Assembly: GCA_024403695.1 (NCBI GenBank)
Contig: JAKSRI010000008.1
Coordinates: 1 to 64,000, forward strand
Reading direction: 5' to 3'
Length of the DNA stretch: 64,000 nucleotides
DNA from: Saccharofermentans sp.
GTDB taxonomy: Bacteria; Bacillota; Clostridia; Saccharofermentanales; Saccharofermentanaceae
Shown here: piece after piece, positions 41,560 through 51,146 of the stretch
Numbering within the stretch: the first letter of the stretch is position 1
How the letters are laid out: every line of letters begins with the position of its first letter
Position numbers and translations under genes: made by a program
The notes under the pieces: model-generated
Told to the model about the DNA's origin: nothing
The model's database searches: none
The model's input: the letters and a program-made list of their open reading frames with translations, nothing else

Positions 41560-44023
41560 CGCGGAAAGATACAGCGTGAAGTGGGTAACCGAACATTCGG
41601 GTCTCGTTTGGATTAAGAAGTGTGCCATCCCACAGTTCGCTTGAGAAGGTAATAATATTTTTTCCATCCTTCATGTATGACTTATCGATGTTGAATGTAA
41701 ACCCGTTGTAGTTATCATCAATAGTTACGACAACGGTGTCGATATAAGTACCGTTGACACTTATATCGATTGAATATGGGTTTCCCGTTAATGCTACATA
41801 TGGTATTCCACCATAGAATTCCACGCTGGCGGTGTAGGAATCCTTTACAAGATAGCAGTTAAGGGTAACATCGGATTCACAGGTCCATGCATATTCGTCC
41901 TCATTTATGCTGAGGCCGTTGTAGCTGTTATAGAAGTGATTAATGTCATAGTCAGTTGGACCACTTTCCATAAGAGCGCATTTATAAACATATATTGATT
42001 TGGACTCTTCATTGAATGAGTTTGGATAAGTCAGAGTTGATGGATATGGATTATCATTATCAGGAATGTATGTGGTGTTGTCGGAGTAAACCAACTCCAT
42101 ATCAGCATAGTCATATTTAAGTTCAGATGAAGAGATAATGTATACGTTGCCACCTGAAGATCTTAAGATATCGTCAGCCTGGCTAGGGAGATCACCCAGC
42201 TGAGGATATACAGCTGCATCGGAGGTGTATCGAGTTGCCATCCACATAACAAGCTCAGAATCCTCAGCAACAATAATTGTATCTTCAGATGTAGCGATAT
42301 TTGAAATATCAGAAATAATGTGCCAGTTCATTTTGGTATCATCCACATGGTTAATGAGGAAGATATTAGCTGGAATGTTAATAACTATGCCAAGCACAAA
42401 GGCTGAATATACAAACCATTTCTTCATACCGTTTACCATGCTCATCACAAATAGAATGCTTACTGCCACAAACGGAATGAGGTATCTGCCCCAATAGTAG
42501 AGCATAGGTACGCTAACACTGAGGAATGCAGAATTAATAATGACGCAGTAGAAGAACATAATGGAGAGTACCATGATGGCATTATTTTTGATTAATTTTG
42601 CAGGTTTAATAGTAGCAATAATCAGAGCAACCACAAATAAAATCACTCCGGAAACAAGAATAAATCTGGTAAATGAATGAATCTTAAATTGATATAATAC
42701 AGCCCTTGTTATGGATTGCTCTTTATTACGGTGAAGGTAGATGCTGGCTACCATTTTAAGTATAGGTAGTATGATTAACAGACGCAGACAATTAAGGAAG
42801 AGTTTGTTGTTTGACAGAGATTTTAGAGATGTTTTTTTGCAGAATTTATTCACTATAAAGATATATAGCAATTCGATAATAAGAATTGCTACAGCCGCCA
42901 GAGTAATTAGCCAAGGCATTGTTTTCTCTGAGATTGTTTCCTGATATTTTCCAAACATGAATTCGTAATTGTTTGTTGTATATACTGGCTGAATTTTAAG
43001 TGAAGCCCACATAGCGACAATCCAGATTACAGGTATGCTAAGTAACAACATCGCATGGGACTTGCGGCGTGACAGAAAATACATCATGCCGTAGATACCA
43101 ATAAACACAGGTGCTTTGGTGTAGAAAGAAATATGATAGATAGAGAATACGATAACTGGGATAATGGAGTAATACTGTAGCTTTGCATCATCACTTGTAA
43201 TGAAATACATGAACAAGGCAATCATTACTCCTAAGAACAATTCTGTTAATGCAGATTTACCAAGCCATACTATGAGTGGACAAAATCCAACTGCGAATTC
43301 GCTAAGACAGCAAAGGTAATACTTTAGTCCTAAATTACGTGCGCAGAAGTAAGTTAATAGAAGAAGTAATACATAGAAAATTGACTGAATTCCCTGCATG
43401 TTACTATATCCACAGATAGATGCCCATGTGGCCATAAACGCGGAGAAAACAGGGATTCCATGGAGATATCCAGAAGGGGTCTGGCCCTCATTGACTGGTC
43501 TTAAATCGAGATAATCAGTTCTGTCTGTATCTAGTCCAGAAAGATTGTCAGCTTTGATATCAAAGAGTGTTTGATTATAGTCTGAGTGTTCGTAGTAACC
43601 TGGGAAATTCTTTATGGTCTTAGTGTCACCATCGAGAAATGCTAGAACCTGAGTTTGATAAACACCTTCATCCTGACCCATACCATAGTATTCATTTTTG
43701 ATACTGATAAGCGGTAATAATATCAAAGCTATTAGGAGTGGAATGATAAACTCTTTGGTTTTGGATGAGTTAAATTTGAAATGTTTCTTTTTTATCAAAG
43801 AAATGCTGACAATTACTGCCAGAATTATCAGTGTGGCACAAACCGTTCCTGTAATTGAGTAAATATCAAGGAAAAAAAGGCTAAAGGAAACGCAGGCATG
43901 AGTAACAAAATACAGACATACGCCAATAACGAATGTCTCAACGAAGTCCTTATTATCCAGAATAGTATTTGCCAGAAAAATCGCAACTATTATCCCGATT
44001 GCAAATATAATGCCAACTACCAT
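41540..44023 (-). CDS. Large GT-C-like membrane protein
   Basis: The 827-residue protein has about twelve membrane helices (to about 560) and a C-terminal extracytoplasmic domain (about 580-827, beta-rich). The first external loop has acidic residues in MGQDEGVYQT, in the place of the catalytic Asp-Glu of GT-C enzymes that use lipid-linked sugars. This suggests a glycosyltransferase for a surface polymer or protein, but no specific family is recognised. It is AT-rich and uses rarer codons than the metabolic genes. The downstream lipoprotein gene is on the same strand, 73 bases upstream. Confidence 0.72.
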   Translation of the reverse strand: MVVGIIFAIGIIVAIFLANTILDNKDFVETFVIGVCLYFVTHACVSFSLFFLDIYSITGTVCATLIILAVIVSISLIKKKHFKFNSSKTKEFIIPLLIALILLPLISIKNEYYGMGQDEGVYQTQVLAFLDGDTKTIKNFPGYYEHSDYNQTLFDIKADNLSGLDTDRTDYLDLRPVNEGQTPSGYLHGIPVFSAFMATWASICGYSNMQGIQSIFYVLLLLLTYFCARNLGLKYYLCCLSEFAVGFCPLIVWLGKSALTELFLGVMIALFMYFITSDDAKLQYYSIIPVIVFSIYHISFYTKAPVFIGIYGMMYFLSRRKSHAMLLLSIPVIWIVAMWASLKIQPVYTTNNYEFMFGKYQETISEKTMPWLITLAAVAILIIELLYIFIVNKFCKKTSLKSLSNNKLFLNCLRLLIILPILKMVASIYLHRNKEQSITRAVLYQFKIHSFTRFILVSGVILFVVALIIATIKPAKLIKNNAIMVLSIMFFYCVIINSAFLSVSVPMLYYWGRYLIPFVAVSILFVMSMVNGMKKWFVYSAFVLGIVINIPANIFLINHVDDTKMNWHIISDISNIATSEDTIIVAEDSELVMWMATRYTSDAAVYPQLGDLPSQADDILRSSGGNVYIISSSELKYDYADMELVYSDNTTYIPDNDNPYPSTLTYPNSFNEESKSIYVYKCALMESGPTDYDINHFYNSYNGLSINEDEYAWTCESDVTLNCYLVKDSYTASVEFYGGIPYVALTGNPYSIDISVNGTYIDTVVVTIDDNYNGFTFNIDKSYMKDGKNIITFSSELWDGTLLNPNETRMFGYPLHAVSFRATQSAD

Positions 44024-44096
44024 TTGCCCTCACTATTACACAGTAATACAACTTAATTATATCAGCTGTATATAAGACAAATATGTTAGTTTGGTG

Positions 44097-45212
44097 TTAA
44101 TTTCCGTTAAGAACGAATGAGAATAAATCAGTATCTATGAAGTTATCAATATCGTGGTAATCTGTCATATCGAGAGTGATAGTTTTTCCTGATATTGTTC
44201 CTAGAATTTCTCTCTTTGTTATGCTGTCAGTAATGATAATAGTATCTGCTTCTACGCGATAGTCACCGCTCTTGGAGAAAATATTGAAATTGATCTTGTT
44301 AACTTCACCCATGACAGTATCCATTACCATTTGGTGGATTTCTTCGTAGGTCATGCCGGTAACGATTTTCGCGGTCCCAATGGAAACACCTGTGCTGGCC
44401 TTTACGATAGCGTCCTCGTTGGCGGTCACATAGGCATCAATATCCTGGCGAAGTTTTGTCTCGTCGAGGTAAATGGAGGCGTGGTCATCCTCTATAACGA
44501 GGTAGAGGTATACATACAAAGTTCCGTCTAGAGTGACGGATTTACCAACTTCTGCTGACACCATAGAGTCAAAGTAGTACTTGTAGTCAATCTTGGCAAC
44601 ATATGTGCCGTCGTTAAGATCAGCAGGAACAACCACAGGTTTGAAATTGATAGTAAGGCCGACATAAGGTGTAACAGCTTCGACAATCTCACTGATATTA
44701 GTTACTTCCCAGTCTCCAGCATCGTTTTTTGTGAGTTTATAGGTAACTGGTATTTCTGTCCTGCCAGCTACATTAAGTGCGTTGGAAAAAGTTAAAGAAT
44801 CCTCTAGATTGTTATCATCTCTAATTACTTCATCGAAATCAGCGATAGTGTAAACAGCGTCTACAGAAGCTTCTGTAGAGGTAATGGAAAGAGATTCTTC
44901 ATTGATTGTTCCATCAGCAGTATCTGCTATGAGCTTATATGCTTCGTCATCACCTATTACATCGGTTATGAAGTCAGCATCGTGATAAATTATGCAATCA
45001 CTATTCTTATATATAACGGCGAGAACGGATTCTCTAGTGGCATTGACTTCAGCTTCCCATTCGCTAAGGTCAAGCAAATCTAGCAATGGATAAGTAACGT
45101 CGTCGTGCTTCTTTTTCTTAGTTTTTCCAGAAGTTAAACTGGCACATGACACCATAGTCATTACCATAGAAATTATTATAAAAAGAGATATTGATTTACG
45201 TAAAACCTTCAT
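44097..45212 (-). CDS. Lipoprotein of unknown function
   Basis: The 371-residue protein has a lipoprotein signal (lipobox MVSC, Cys about 23), a Lys-rich stretch (KTKKKKHDD) and a mature part with alternating beta strands, Thr/Asp rich. I do not recognise the domain; residues 45-180 look like an NTF2-like or DUF5105-type region (for example TNISEIVEAVTPYVGL), which is only a guess. It is probably on the outer membrane face and may be co-transcribed with the GT-C-like gene that follows on the minus strand. Confidence 0.78.
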   Translation of the reverse strand: MKVLRKSISLFIIISMVMTMVSCASLTSGKTKKKKHDDVTYPLLDLLDLSEWEAEVNATRESVLAVIYKNSDCIIYHDADFITDVIGDDEAYKLIADTADGTINEESLSITSTEASVDAVYTIADFDEVIRDDNNLEDSLTFSNALNVAGRTEIPVTYKLTKNDAGDWEVTNISEIVEAVTPYVGLTINFKPVVVPADLNDGTYVAKIDYKYYFDSMVSAEVGKSVTLDGTLYVYLYLVIEDDHASIYLDETKLRQDIDAYVTANEDAIVKASTGVSIGTAKIVTGMTYEEIHQMVMDTVMGEVNKINFNIFSKSGDYRVEADTIIITDSITKREILGTISGKTITLDMTDYHDIDNFIDTDLFSFVLNGN

Positions 45213-45383
45213 TCCGTTTATCCTTATTCCTTATTCGGATATATTTTAATATTCCGGTTCGGTGACTTCAAGTTAAGGGAACAGAAGTCTATTTAAAACA
45301 ACAAAATACTCATATTTATGTAATACATATCAAACAGCGGCTGATAGAATTAAGACTATAGTTAAGTTGTGGAGGTGCATATT

Positions 45384-45908
45384 ATGAACGAGACAATTAA
45401 GGTGTTGGAGACAAGAAGAAGTTGCAGAAACTTTGATTCCAGCAAGATGGTAAATGAGGAGACAGTAAACGCTATTTTGGAGGCTGGAACATATGCAGCT
45501 TCTGGTATGGGCAAGCAGAGTGCGGTTATTATCGCTGTTACAAATAAAGAAGTAAGAGATCAGTTATCCAAGGAAAACGCCAGTGTTATGGGTGTTAATT
45601 CCGATCCATTTTATGGTGCACCAGTAATTCTTATTGTTCTTGCTAACAAGGATGTTCCTACATATATGTATGATGGTTCTCTCGTAATGGGCAATCTTAT
45701 GAACGCAGCAAAGAGTCTTGGTGTTGACAGTATCTGGATTCACAGAGCTAAGGAAGAGTTCGAGTCTGACTTCGGCAAGAAGATGCTTGCAGATCTCGGT
45801 ATCGAGGGTAATTACGAAGGTATTGGTCACTGTGCTCTTGGTTATGCAGCATCTGAGCTTGGAGCACCAGCAGCACGTAAGGATAATTACGTTTATTACG
45901 TTAAATAA
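45384..45908 (+). CDS. Nitroreductase family protein
   Basis: The 174-residue protein has the FMN-binding start ETRRSCRNF, the AASGMGKQS loop and the GIGHCALGYA end of the nitroreductase fold. It is an NAD(P)H-dependent flavin oxidoreductase of unknown substrate, normally a dimer. The ATG at 45384 follows GGAGGTG by about 8 bases, so an upstream GTG is rejected. It heads the second aldo/keto reductase - MATE operon. Confidence 0.92.
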   Translation: MNETIKVLETRRSCRNFDSSKMVNEETVNAILEAGTYAASGMGKQSAVIIAVTNKEVRDQLSKENASVMGVNSDPFYGAPVILIVLANKDVPTYMYDGSLVMGNLMNAAKSLGVDSIWIHRAKEEFESDFGKKMLADLGIEGNYEGIGHCALGYAASELGAPAARKDNYVYYVK

Positions 45909-45934
45909 TTAATTTTTAGCAGGGAGATATTGCT

Positions 45935-47056
45935 ATGAGTCTTAATGTAAATGATATGCCTAAACTTGGCTTTGGCCTTATGAGACTTCCAGAGACTGAT
46001 GGTGCCATCGATCTGGAGAAGGTTAACCATATGGTAGATATGTATATGGAGAATGGATTCAACTATTTTGATACAGCATATGTTTACCATGGCGGTAATT
46101 CCGAGAAGATTGTTAAGGAAGCAATCACAAAGAGATATCCAAGAGAGGCGTTTACAGTTGCCAGCAAGCTTCCTGCATGGTGTATTAATTCTCTCGAGGA
46201 CAGAGATAAGGTATTTAACGAGCAGCTCGAGAGAACTGGTCTGGAGTTCTTTGATTATTATCTCCTTCACAGTGTTGAGGATGGTAATAACTATAACAAC
46301 TACGAGAAGTTTGACTGTTTTAACTGGGGAATGCAGAAGAAGGCCGAGGGCAAGATTAAGTATCTTGGTTTCTCATATCATGGCACACCTGAACTGTTAG
46401 AACAGGTTCTCGATAAGCATCCTGAGATTGAATTCGTTCAGATTCAGCTTAACTATGCTGACTGGGACAATAAGATTGTTCATTCAGGCAAGCTCTATGA
46501 GATTCTTCTTCGTCGTAATATTCCAATGATTATTATGGAGCCAATCAAGGGTGGAACCCTCGCTAATATGGATCAGGAATATGTTGACATGTTCAAGGCA
46601 GTTCGTCCTGATAAGTCTGTGGCATCCTGGGCTCTTCGTTTCTGTGGCAGTCTTCCAGGAATCGGTACTATCTTAAGTGGTATGGGTACAGATGAGCAGA
46701 TGGCAGACAACATCGATACATTTAAGAATTTTGAGCCACTTACAGAAGAAGAGAAGACAACAATTGATGCTGTTGTTAAGAAGATGCTTGATACACCATT
46801 GATCGGTTGTACTGCATGTAAGTACTGTGTTGACGGATGTCCTATGAATATCAGCATTCCAGATGTCATCAGTGCTATTAATACAAGACGTAAATTCCCT
46901 ACTGACGGAAGACCACAGTTCTTCTATAATGGACTCGGCGACAGAGGTGGCAAGGCCTCTGAGTGCGTAGAGTGTGGTCAGTGTGAGGGTGTATGTCCTC
47001 AGCATTTGTCTATCATCGAGCATATGAAGGAAGCAGTAGAAAAATTCGAGAACTAA
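45935..47056 (+). CDS. Aldo/keto reductase with C-terminal ferredoxin-like domain (copy 2)
   Basis: The 373-residue protein has the same plan as the copy at 38648: tetrad residues in FDTAYVYHGGNSE, VASKL and YYLLHSVEDG, and cysteine clusters CTACKYCVDGCP and CVECGQCEGVCP. The sequence is clearly related but diverged. AGCAGGGAG precedes the start. It lies between a nitroreductase (26-base gap) and a MATE gene (one-base gap). Confidence 0.9.
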   Translation: MSLNVNDMPKLGFGLMRLPETDGAIDLEKVNHMVDMYMENGFNYFDTAYVYHGGNSEKIVKEAITKRYPREAFTVASKLPAWCINSLEDRDKVFNEQLERTGLEFFDYYLLHSVEDGNNYNNYEKFDCFNWGMQKKAEGKIKYLGFSYHGTPELLEQVLDKHPEIEFVQIQLNYADWDNKIVHSGKLYEILLRRNIPMIIMEPIKGGTLANMDQEYVDMFKAVRPDKSVASWALRFCGSLPGIGTILSGMGTDEQMADNIDTFKNFEPLTEEEKTTIDAVVKKMLDTPLIGCTACKYCVDGCPMNISIPDVISAINTRRKFPTDGRPQFFYNGLGDRGGKASECVECGQCEGVCPQHLSIIEHMKEAVEKFEN

Positions 47057-47057
47057 T

Positions 47058-48428
47058 ATGTCAAAAGGAAAAAGTTCTGAACTTAATCTGACAGTAGGCT
47101 CTCCTTTTAAGCTTATAATTGCATTTGCAGTTCCGATGATTCTCGGAAACATGCTCCAGCAGTTATATAACTTTGTGGATACCATGATTGTCGGACATTT
47201 CCTGGGAATGAATGCTCTTGCAGGAGTTGGTGCTACAGGTAGCATTAACTTCTTAATTGTTGGATTTTGTATGGGTGTGTGCGCAGGTTTTGCCGTGCCA
47301 GTTGCTCAGAGTTATGGTGCTGAGGACTATGTTAAGCTTCGTAAATTTGTAGCTAACGCTTTGTATCTATCCATCGGACTGTCTGTTGTAATCACTGTTA
47401 TTGTATCTATTTGTTGCAGACAGATTCTCACTTTGATGCGCACTCCAGATGATGTTTTTGAATATTCATATGCGTATATTCTTACCATCTTTATCGGCAT
47501 TCCAGTTACATTCCTTTATAACGTTCTGGCAGGCATTATTCGTTCCATAGGTGATTCCAGAACACCGCTGATTTTTCTGATTATAAGTACATTTATTAAT
47601 GTGCTTTTGGACCTGCTGTTTATTGTGGTTTTCCACATGGGCGTGTTCGGTGCAGCGCTTGCAACTGTTCTTGCCCAGCTGATATCAGGTCTTATGTGTA
47701 TCGTTCTGGTCGTTAAGAAATTTACTATTCTTCATGTGTCCGGCAGCGAGTGGAAGGTGGACAATAAGTGTATGAAGAGACTTTGTGCCATGGGTCTTCC
47801 TATGGGACTTCAGTACTCTATTACAGCTATTGGCTCTGTAATTCTCCAGAGCAGTGTAAACGTGTTGGGTGCTATTTCCGTGGCGGCGGTTACTGCCGCA
47901 AGTAAGGTTAACATGCTGTTTATCTGCATTCTTGATGCCCTTGGTGCGTCCATGGCGACTTATGGTGGACAGAACCTTGGTGCAGGCAAGATACAGAGAA
48001 TCAAGAGTGGCACTTTGGCAGCGTGCGTTATTGGTGCGTGTTACTGCGTGATTGCTTTCGTGGCAGTGCTTTTTGTAAGACGTCCTCTGATTATGCTCTT
48101 TATTGATGACCCCGTTCCCGAAATGGTGGACAAGGCTGCACTTCACGTGTTGGTTACTATTGGGTGCATGCTGTTCCTAGTGCTTGTTAACGTGCTCAGG
48201 TTCCTTATTCAGGGCGTGGGCTTTTCCACTTTTGCCATCTTTGCGGGCGTGTTCGAAATGATCGCGAGAACCATCGCCGGTATCTTCTTTATTCCTCATT
48301 ATGGGTTTGTTGGTGCGTGCGTGGCATCGCCTTTCGCATGGCTCCTGGCGGACTTGTTCCTGGTTCCTGCTTTCTTCTATGTTGTGAAGAAACTAGAGAA
48401 ATCCCATAAAGAGAAGGGTGCCTGGTAA
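47058..48428 (+). CDS. MATE family efflux transporter (copy 2)
   Basis: The 456-residue protein has twelve helices and the start SPFKLIIAFAVPMILGNMLQ, then DTMIVGHFLGMNALAGVG, closely parallel to the copy at 40198. It starts one base after the aldo/keto reductase stop, so translation is coupled. Substrate unknown. Confidence 0.92.
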   Translation: MSKGKSSELNLTVGSPFKLIIAFAVPMILGNMLQQLYNFVDTMIVGHFLGMNALAGVGATGSINFLIVGFCMGVCAGFAVPVAQSYGAEDYVKLRKFVANALYLSIGLSVVITVIVSICCRQILTLMRTPDDVFEYSYAYILTIFIGIPVTFLYNVLAGIIRSIGDSRTPLIFLIISTFINVLLDLLFIVVFHMGVFGAALATVLAQLISGLMCIVLVVKKFTILHVSGSEWKVDNKCMKRLCAMGLPMGLQYSITAIGSVILQSSVNVLGAISVAAVTAASKVNMLFICILDALGASMATYGGQNLGAGKIQRIKSGTLAACVIGACYCVIAFVAVLFVRRPLIMLFIDDPVPEMVDKAALHVLVTIGCMLFLVLVNVLRFLIQGVGFSTFAIFAGVFEMIARTIAGIFFIPHYGFVGACVASPFAWLLADLFLVPAFFYVVKKLEKSHKEKGAW

Positions 48429-48464
48429 AATTTGAGGCAAATTTTAGTGATATGGCAAAAATAA

Positions 48465-48493
48465 TTGAGTTTTATTCGTAGCCCTTATATACT
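48465..48493 (+). promoter_or_regulatory. Promoter of the citrate synthase transcript
   Basis: TTGAGT (48465-48470) and TATACT (48488-48493) are 17 bases apart, and the c-di-AMP aptamer begins 10 bases later. Confidence 0.75.
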
Positions 48494-48503
48494 TAAATAA
48501 AGA

Positions 48504-48617
48504 TGCAAATTGTCGAGTGTCGTTAGACAGCGGAAGAACCAATTTTTGGGGCGTATCCATATGGAAGGTTACCTCAACCCAGCCCGTCAGCTAATTTCGT
48601 CAGGCAGAGGAATTGCA
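48504..48617 (+). ncRNA. c-di-AMP riboswitch (ydaO-yuaA type)
   Basis: The outer helix pairs TGCAAATT (48504-48511) with AATTGCA (48611-48617), with one bulge. Inside are the conserved blocks CGGAAGAACC (48531-48540), TTTTTGGGGCGTATCC, GGTTACC, ACCC and CCCGTCAGCTAATTTCG, then AGGC, in the same order as the B. subtilis ydaO aptamer. These are the most conserved blocks of the class, so the call is firm. The family usually turns genes off when c-di-AMP is high, through a terminator; one lies at 48641. Confidence 0.88.
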
Positions 48618-48640
48618 GTATATTTGTTTGCTATTCTATT

Positions 48641-48672
48641 TGCCATCCTATATTTAGGGTGGCATTTGTGTC
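48641..48672 (+). terminator. Terminator of the c-di-AMP riboswitch
   Basis: TGCCATCC (48641-48648), loop TATATTTA, GGGTGGCA (48657-48664) with one G-U pair, then TTTGTGTCTTT. The T run is interrupted, so it is a moderate terminator, as suits regulation. Confidence 0.65.
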
Positions 48673-48702
48673 TTTAGTACTAATTTTTAAGGAGGCACAG
48701 GG

Positions 48703-50037
48703 ATGGATAGCTCTAATATTTCAATGTACGCATCAAGGATGTGCGATACATGTAAGAAGAATGATTCAATTTCAGAGGAACTTTTTAAGCAGTATGGTGT
48801 TAATAGAGGCCTAAGAGATGTTAACGGTAAGGGCGTTCTTACAGGACTTACCAATATTTCTCAGGTGCTGGCTTTTAAGGATGAAAATGGTGTTAAGGTG
48901 CCAATTGATGGTGAGTTGTGGTACAGAGGATATCGTGTTAATTCCTTGATAAATGATATTAAGCCGGGTGAATTTGGCTTCGAGAGAATCGCATATTTGC
49001 TCCTTTTTGGAGAGAAGCCAACTGACAGTCAGTTTAAGGAGTTTTGCAATATAATCGGTGAGAACCGAACACTTCCAACCAATTTTACTCGAGACGTTAT
49101 TATGAAGGCGCCTTCCAAGGATATTATGAATTCAATGACTAGAAGTATCCTTACATTGGCTTCTTATGATGATAATGCGTTGTCGTTGGAGTTGGAAAAT
49201 TCTATTCGTCAGTGTCTGCTTCTTATCGCGCAGTTCCCTATGTTGGCGACATATGCATATCACGCATATAACCATTATTTCTGCGATACAAGTATGTATA
49301 TACATAGACCAGATCCTAATCTGTCTACAGCTGAGAATATCCTTACCATGTTAAGACCAGATCAGAAATATACTGAGCTGGAGGCGCGTATTCTGGATAT
49401 TGCTCTAATTCTTCACATGGAGCATGGTGGCGGTAATAACTCCACATTCACGACACGTGTAGTTACATCAGCTGGTACAGATACATATTCTGCCGTTGCT
49501 GCGGCAATGTGTTCTCTTAAGGGACCAAAGCATGGTGGTGCCAATATCAAGGTAATGGACATGATGTCAAATATTAAGGCTAATGTCAGTGATATTAATG
49601 ATAGAGAAGAGATTCGTTCTTATCTCTCCAAGATGCTCGCAGGTGAGGCATTCGATAAAAAGGGCCTTATTTACGGCCTCGGTCATGCTATTTACTCTGT
49701 ATCTGATCCACGTGAAGTTATCTTTAAGAGCTATGTAGAGAAACTGGCAGCTGATAAGGGCAAGTCTCAGGAGATGGCGTTCTATAACATCGTGGAAGAA
49801 GAGGGTATAGACCTTATTCGTCACTCCAGAAAGATTTACAAGGGAGTTTGTCCTAATGTGGATTTTTACAGTGGATTCGTATATGACATGTTGGGCATCC
49901 CATCAGAACTGTATACACCTTTGTTTGCTATTGCCAGAATTGTTGGATGGAGTTCTCACAGAATTGAGGAGCTGATTTGTATGAACAAGATCATCAGACC
50001 AGCTTATATGAGTGTCATGGAGAAGAACGAGGCATAA
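48703..50037 (+). CDS. gltA: Citrate synthase
   Basis: The 444-residue protein has the citrate synthase motifs: HMEHGGGNNSTFTTRVV (catalytic His, about 238), GPKHGGANIKVM, GLGHAIYSVSDPR (His, about 328) and CPNVDFYSGFVY (Asp). It condenses acetyl-CoA and oxaloacetate to citrate, the entry to 2-oxoglutarate and glutamate. The length is typical of the type found in Clostridia. AAGGAGGC precedes the start. Control by the c-di-AMP riboswitch is the notable point. No aconitase or isocitrate dehydrogenase is in the window. It ends five bases before a convergent gene. Confidence 0.95.
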   Translation: MDSSNISMYASRMCDTCKKNDSISEELFKQYGVNRGLRDVNGKGVLTGLTNISQVLAFKDENGVKVPIDGELWYRGYRVNSLINDIKPGEFGFERIAYLLLFGEKPTDSQFKEFCNIIGENRTLPTNFTRDVIMKAPSKDIMNSMTRSILTLASYDDNALSLELENSIRQCLLLIAQFPMLATYAYHAYNHYFCDTSMYIHRPDPNLSTAENILTMLRPDQKYTELEARILDIALILHMEHGGGNNSTFTTRVVTSAGTDTYSAVAAAMCSLKGPKHGGANIKVMDMMSNIKANVSDINDREEIRSYLSKMLAGEAFDKKGLIYGLGHAIYSVSDPREVIFKSYVEKLAADKGKSQEMAFYNIVEEEGIDLIRHSRKIYKGVCPNVDFYSGFVYDMLGIPSELYTPLFAIARIVGWSSHRIEELICMNKIIRPAYMSVMEKNEA

Positions 50038-50042
50038 TTTAA

Positions 50043-51143
50043 TTAGAATCTCATAGAAATAACTTTCCATTCGCCGTCCAGCTTTACACAGTAAAGTCGG
50101 GCGGTTGTTGGTACGATTTGATCCGCACCACCCATTTTCATGCTCTGCTCGATATATACTTCGATATAAGCAACAGTCTCTGAGTAAACGATGAATTCCT
50201 TAATTTCCTGAGTGGCAATAGTAGTGCCATAGTGAGAAGTAAAGTACTTAAGTGCAGTATTACGACTAATAGCATCGTAAAGCTGGCTGTCTTCAGGGAA
50301 ATAAGGTTTCAGATTCTCGAGCCTGTCATCCTTGGAAATAACATTTGCAAAAGTAATCGTGTAATTAATAGCGAACTCTTCCATCTGAGCCTTATCAGGG
50401 TGCTGGTCAGTATAACCAGTGGAGTAGAGATCCTTGGTTTCTTCATAAGTAACTTCTACTTCCTGGTCGAACATATCAGTAATCTTTACTTCAGGCTCGA
50501 GATAGAGGTCTGCCACGTAGTATTCGTGAATACCTGGCATTGTATCGTAGTCCATAAGGTAGTTCTCGTCAGATGGTTTTACTTCATCTGAGCATATATA
50601 ATTATCCTCGAGAAGGGTTCCATTAACATATACATGGAAGTTGCTAGGTGCACTAATATTAACTGTCTCAAATGGTTCAGTGTAATATGTGATATCCTTC
50701 AGCTGCCAAGTAGGGAATCCGAATTCTCTTGGATTCTGAAGATCTTTAATAAGAGAGAATTCAGCTATGACAAGACCATCAGCTTCAACTACATAAACAG
50801 GAAGTGCATCTGAATATTTACTTGAAGGCTGATATGTAATTTCTTTTCCGTCAATCATGTTGTGAATGTATTCCTTAACATGATCTTCTGTCTCGAATCG
50901 GGAGATTCTTGGCTTAGAGTCTAAGTGGTCCCAAAGATAATCCACGTCATAATTTTTAAGATGAGAATAAACATCATCTGCCACGTGAACTGGCAATGAA
51001 GCCTGATATACCTCTTCGTAATGAATCATGTAATCGTTAGCCTTGCCGTAGAACCAGTAAATAACACATGTAACAGCAATGAGCCATACAGCAAGGAGAG
51101 CAACGAATATAGGAAAATGTCTTATCTTAGCAATTCTTCTCAT
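50043..51143 (-). CDS. Membrane-anchored extracytoplasmic protein of unknown function
   Basis: The 366-residue protein has one N-terminal membrane helix (about 11-32) and a large extracellular part, rich in Tyr and acidic residues, with repeated short beta-type segments (for example PSNFHVYVNGTLLEDNYI). I do not recognise it. It follows the phosphodiester glycosidase-like gene with a gap of three bases on the minus strand, so the two are an operon and probably act together at the surface. Confidence 0.72.
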   Translation of the reverse strand: MRRIAKIRHFPIFVALLAVWLIAVTCVIYWFYGKANDYMIHYEEVYQASLPVHVADDVYSHLKNYDVDYLWDHLDSKPRISRFETEDHVKEYIHNMIDGKEITYQPSSKYSDALPVYVVEADGLVIAEFSLIKDLQNPREFGFPTWQLKDITYYTEPFETVNISAPSNFHVYVNGTLLEDNYICSDEVKPSDENYLMDYDTMPGIHEYYVADLYLEPEVKITDMFDQEVEVTYEETKDLYSTGYTDQHPDKAQMEEFAINYTITFANVISKDDRLENLKPYFPEDSQLYDAISRNTALKYFTSHYGTTIATQEIKEFIVYSETVAYIEVYIEQSMKMGGADQIVPTTARLYCVKLDGEWKVISMRF

Positions 51144-51146
51144 AAG

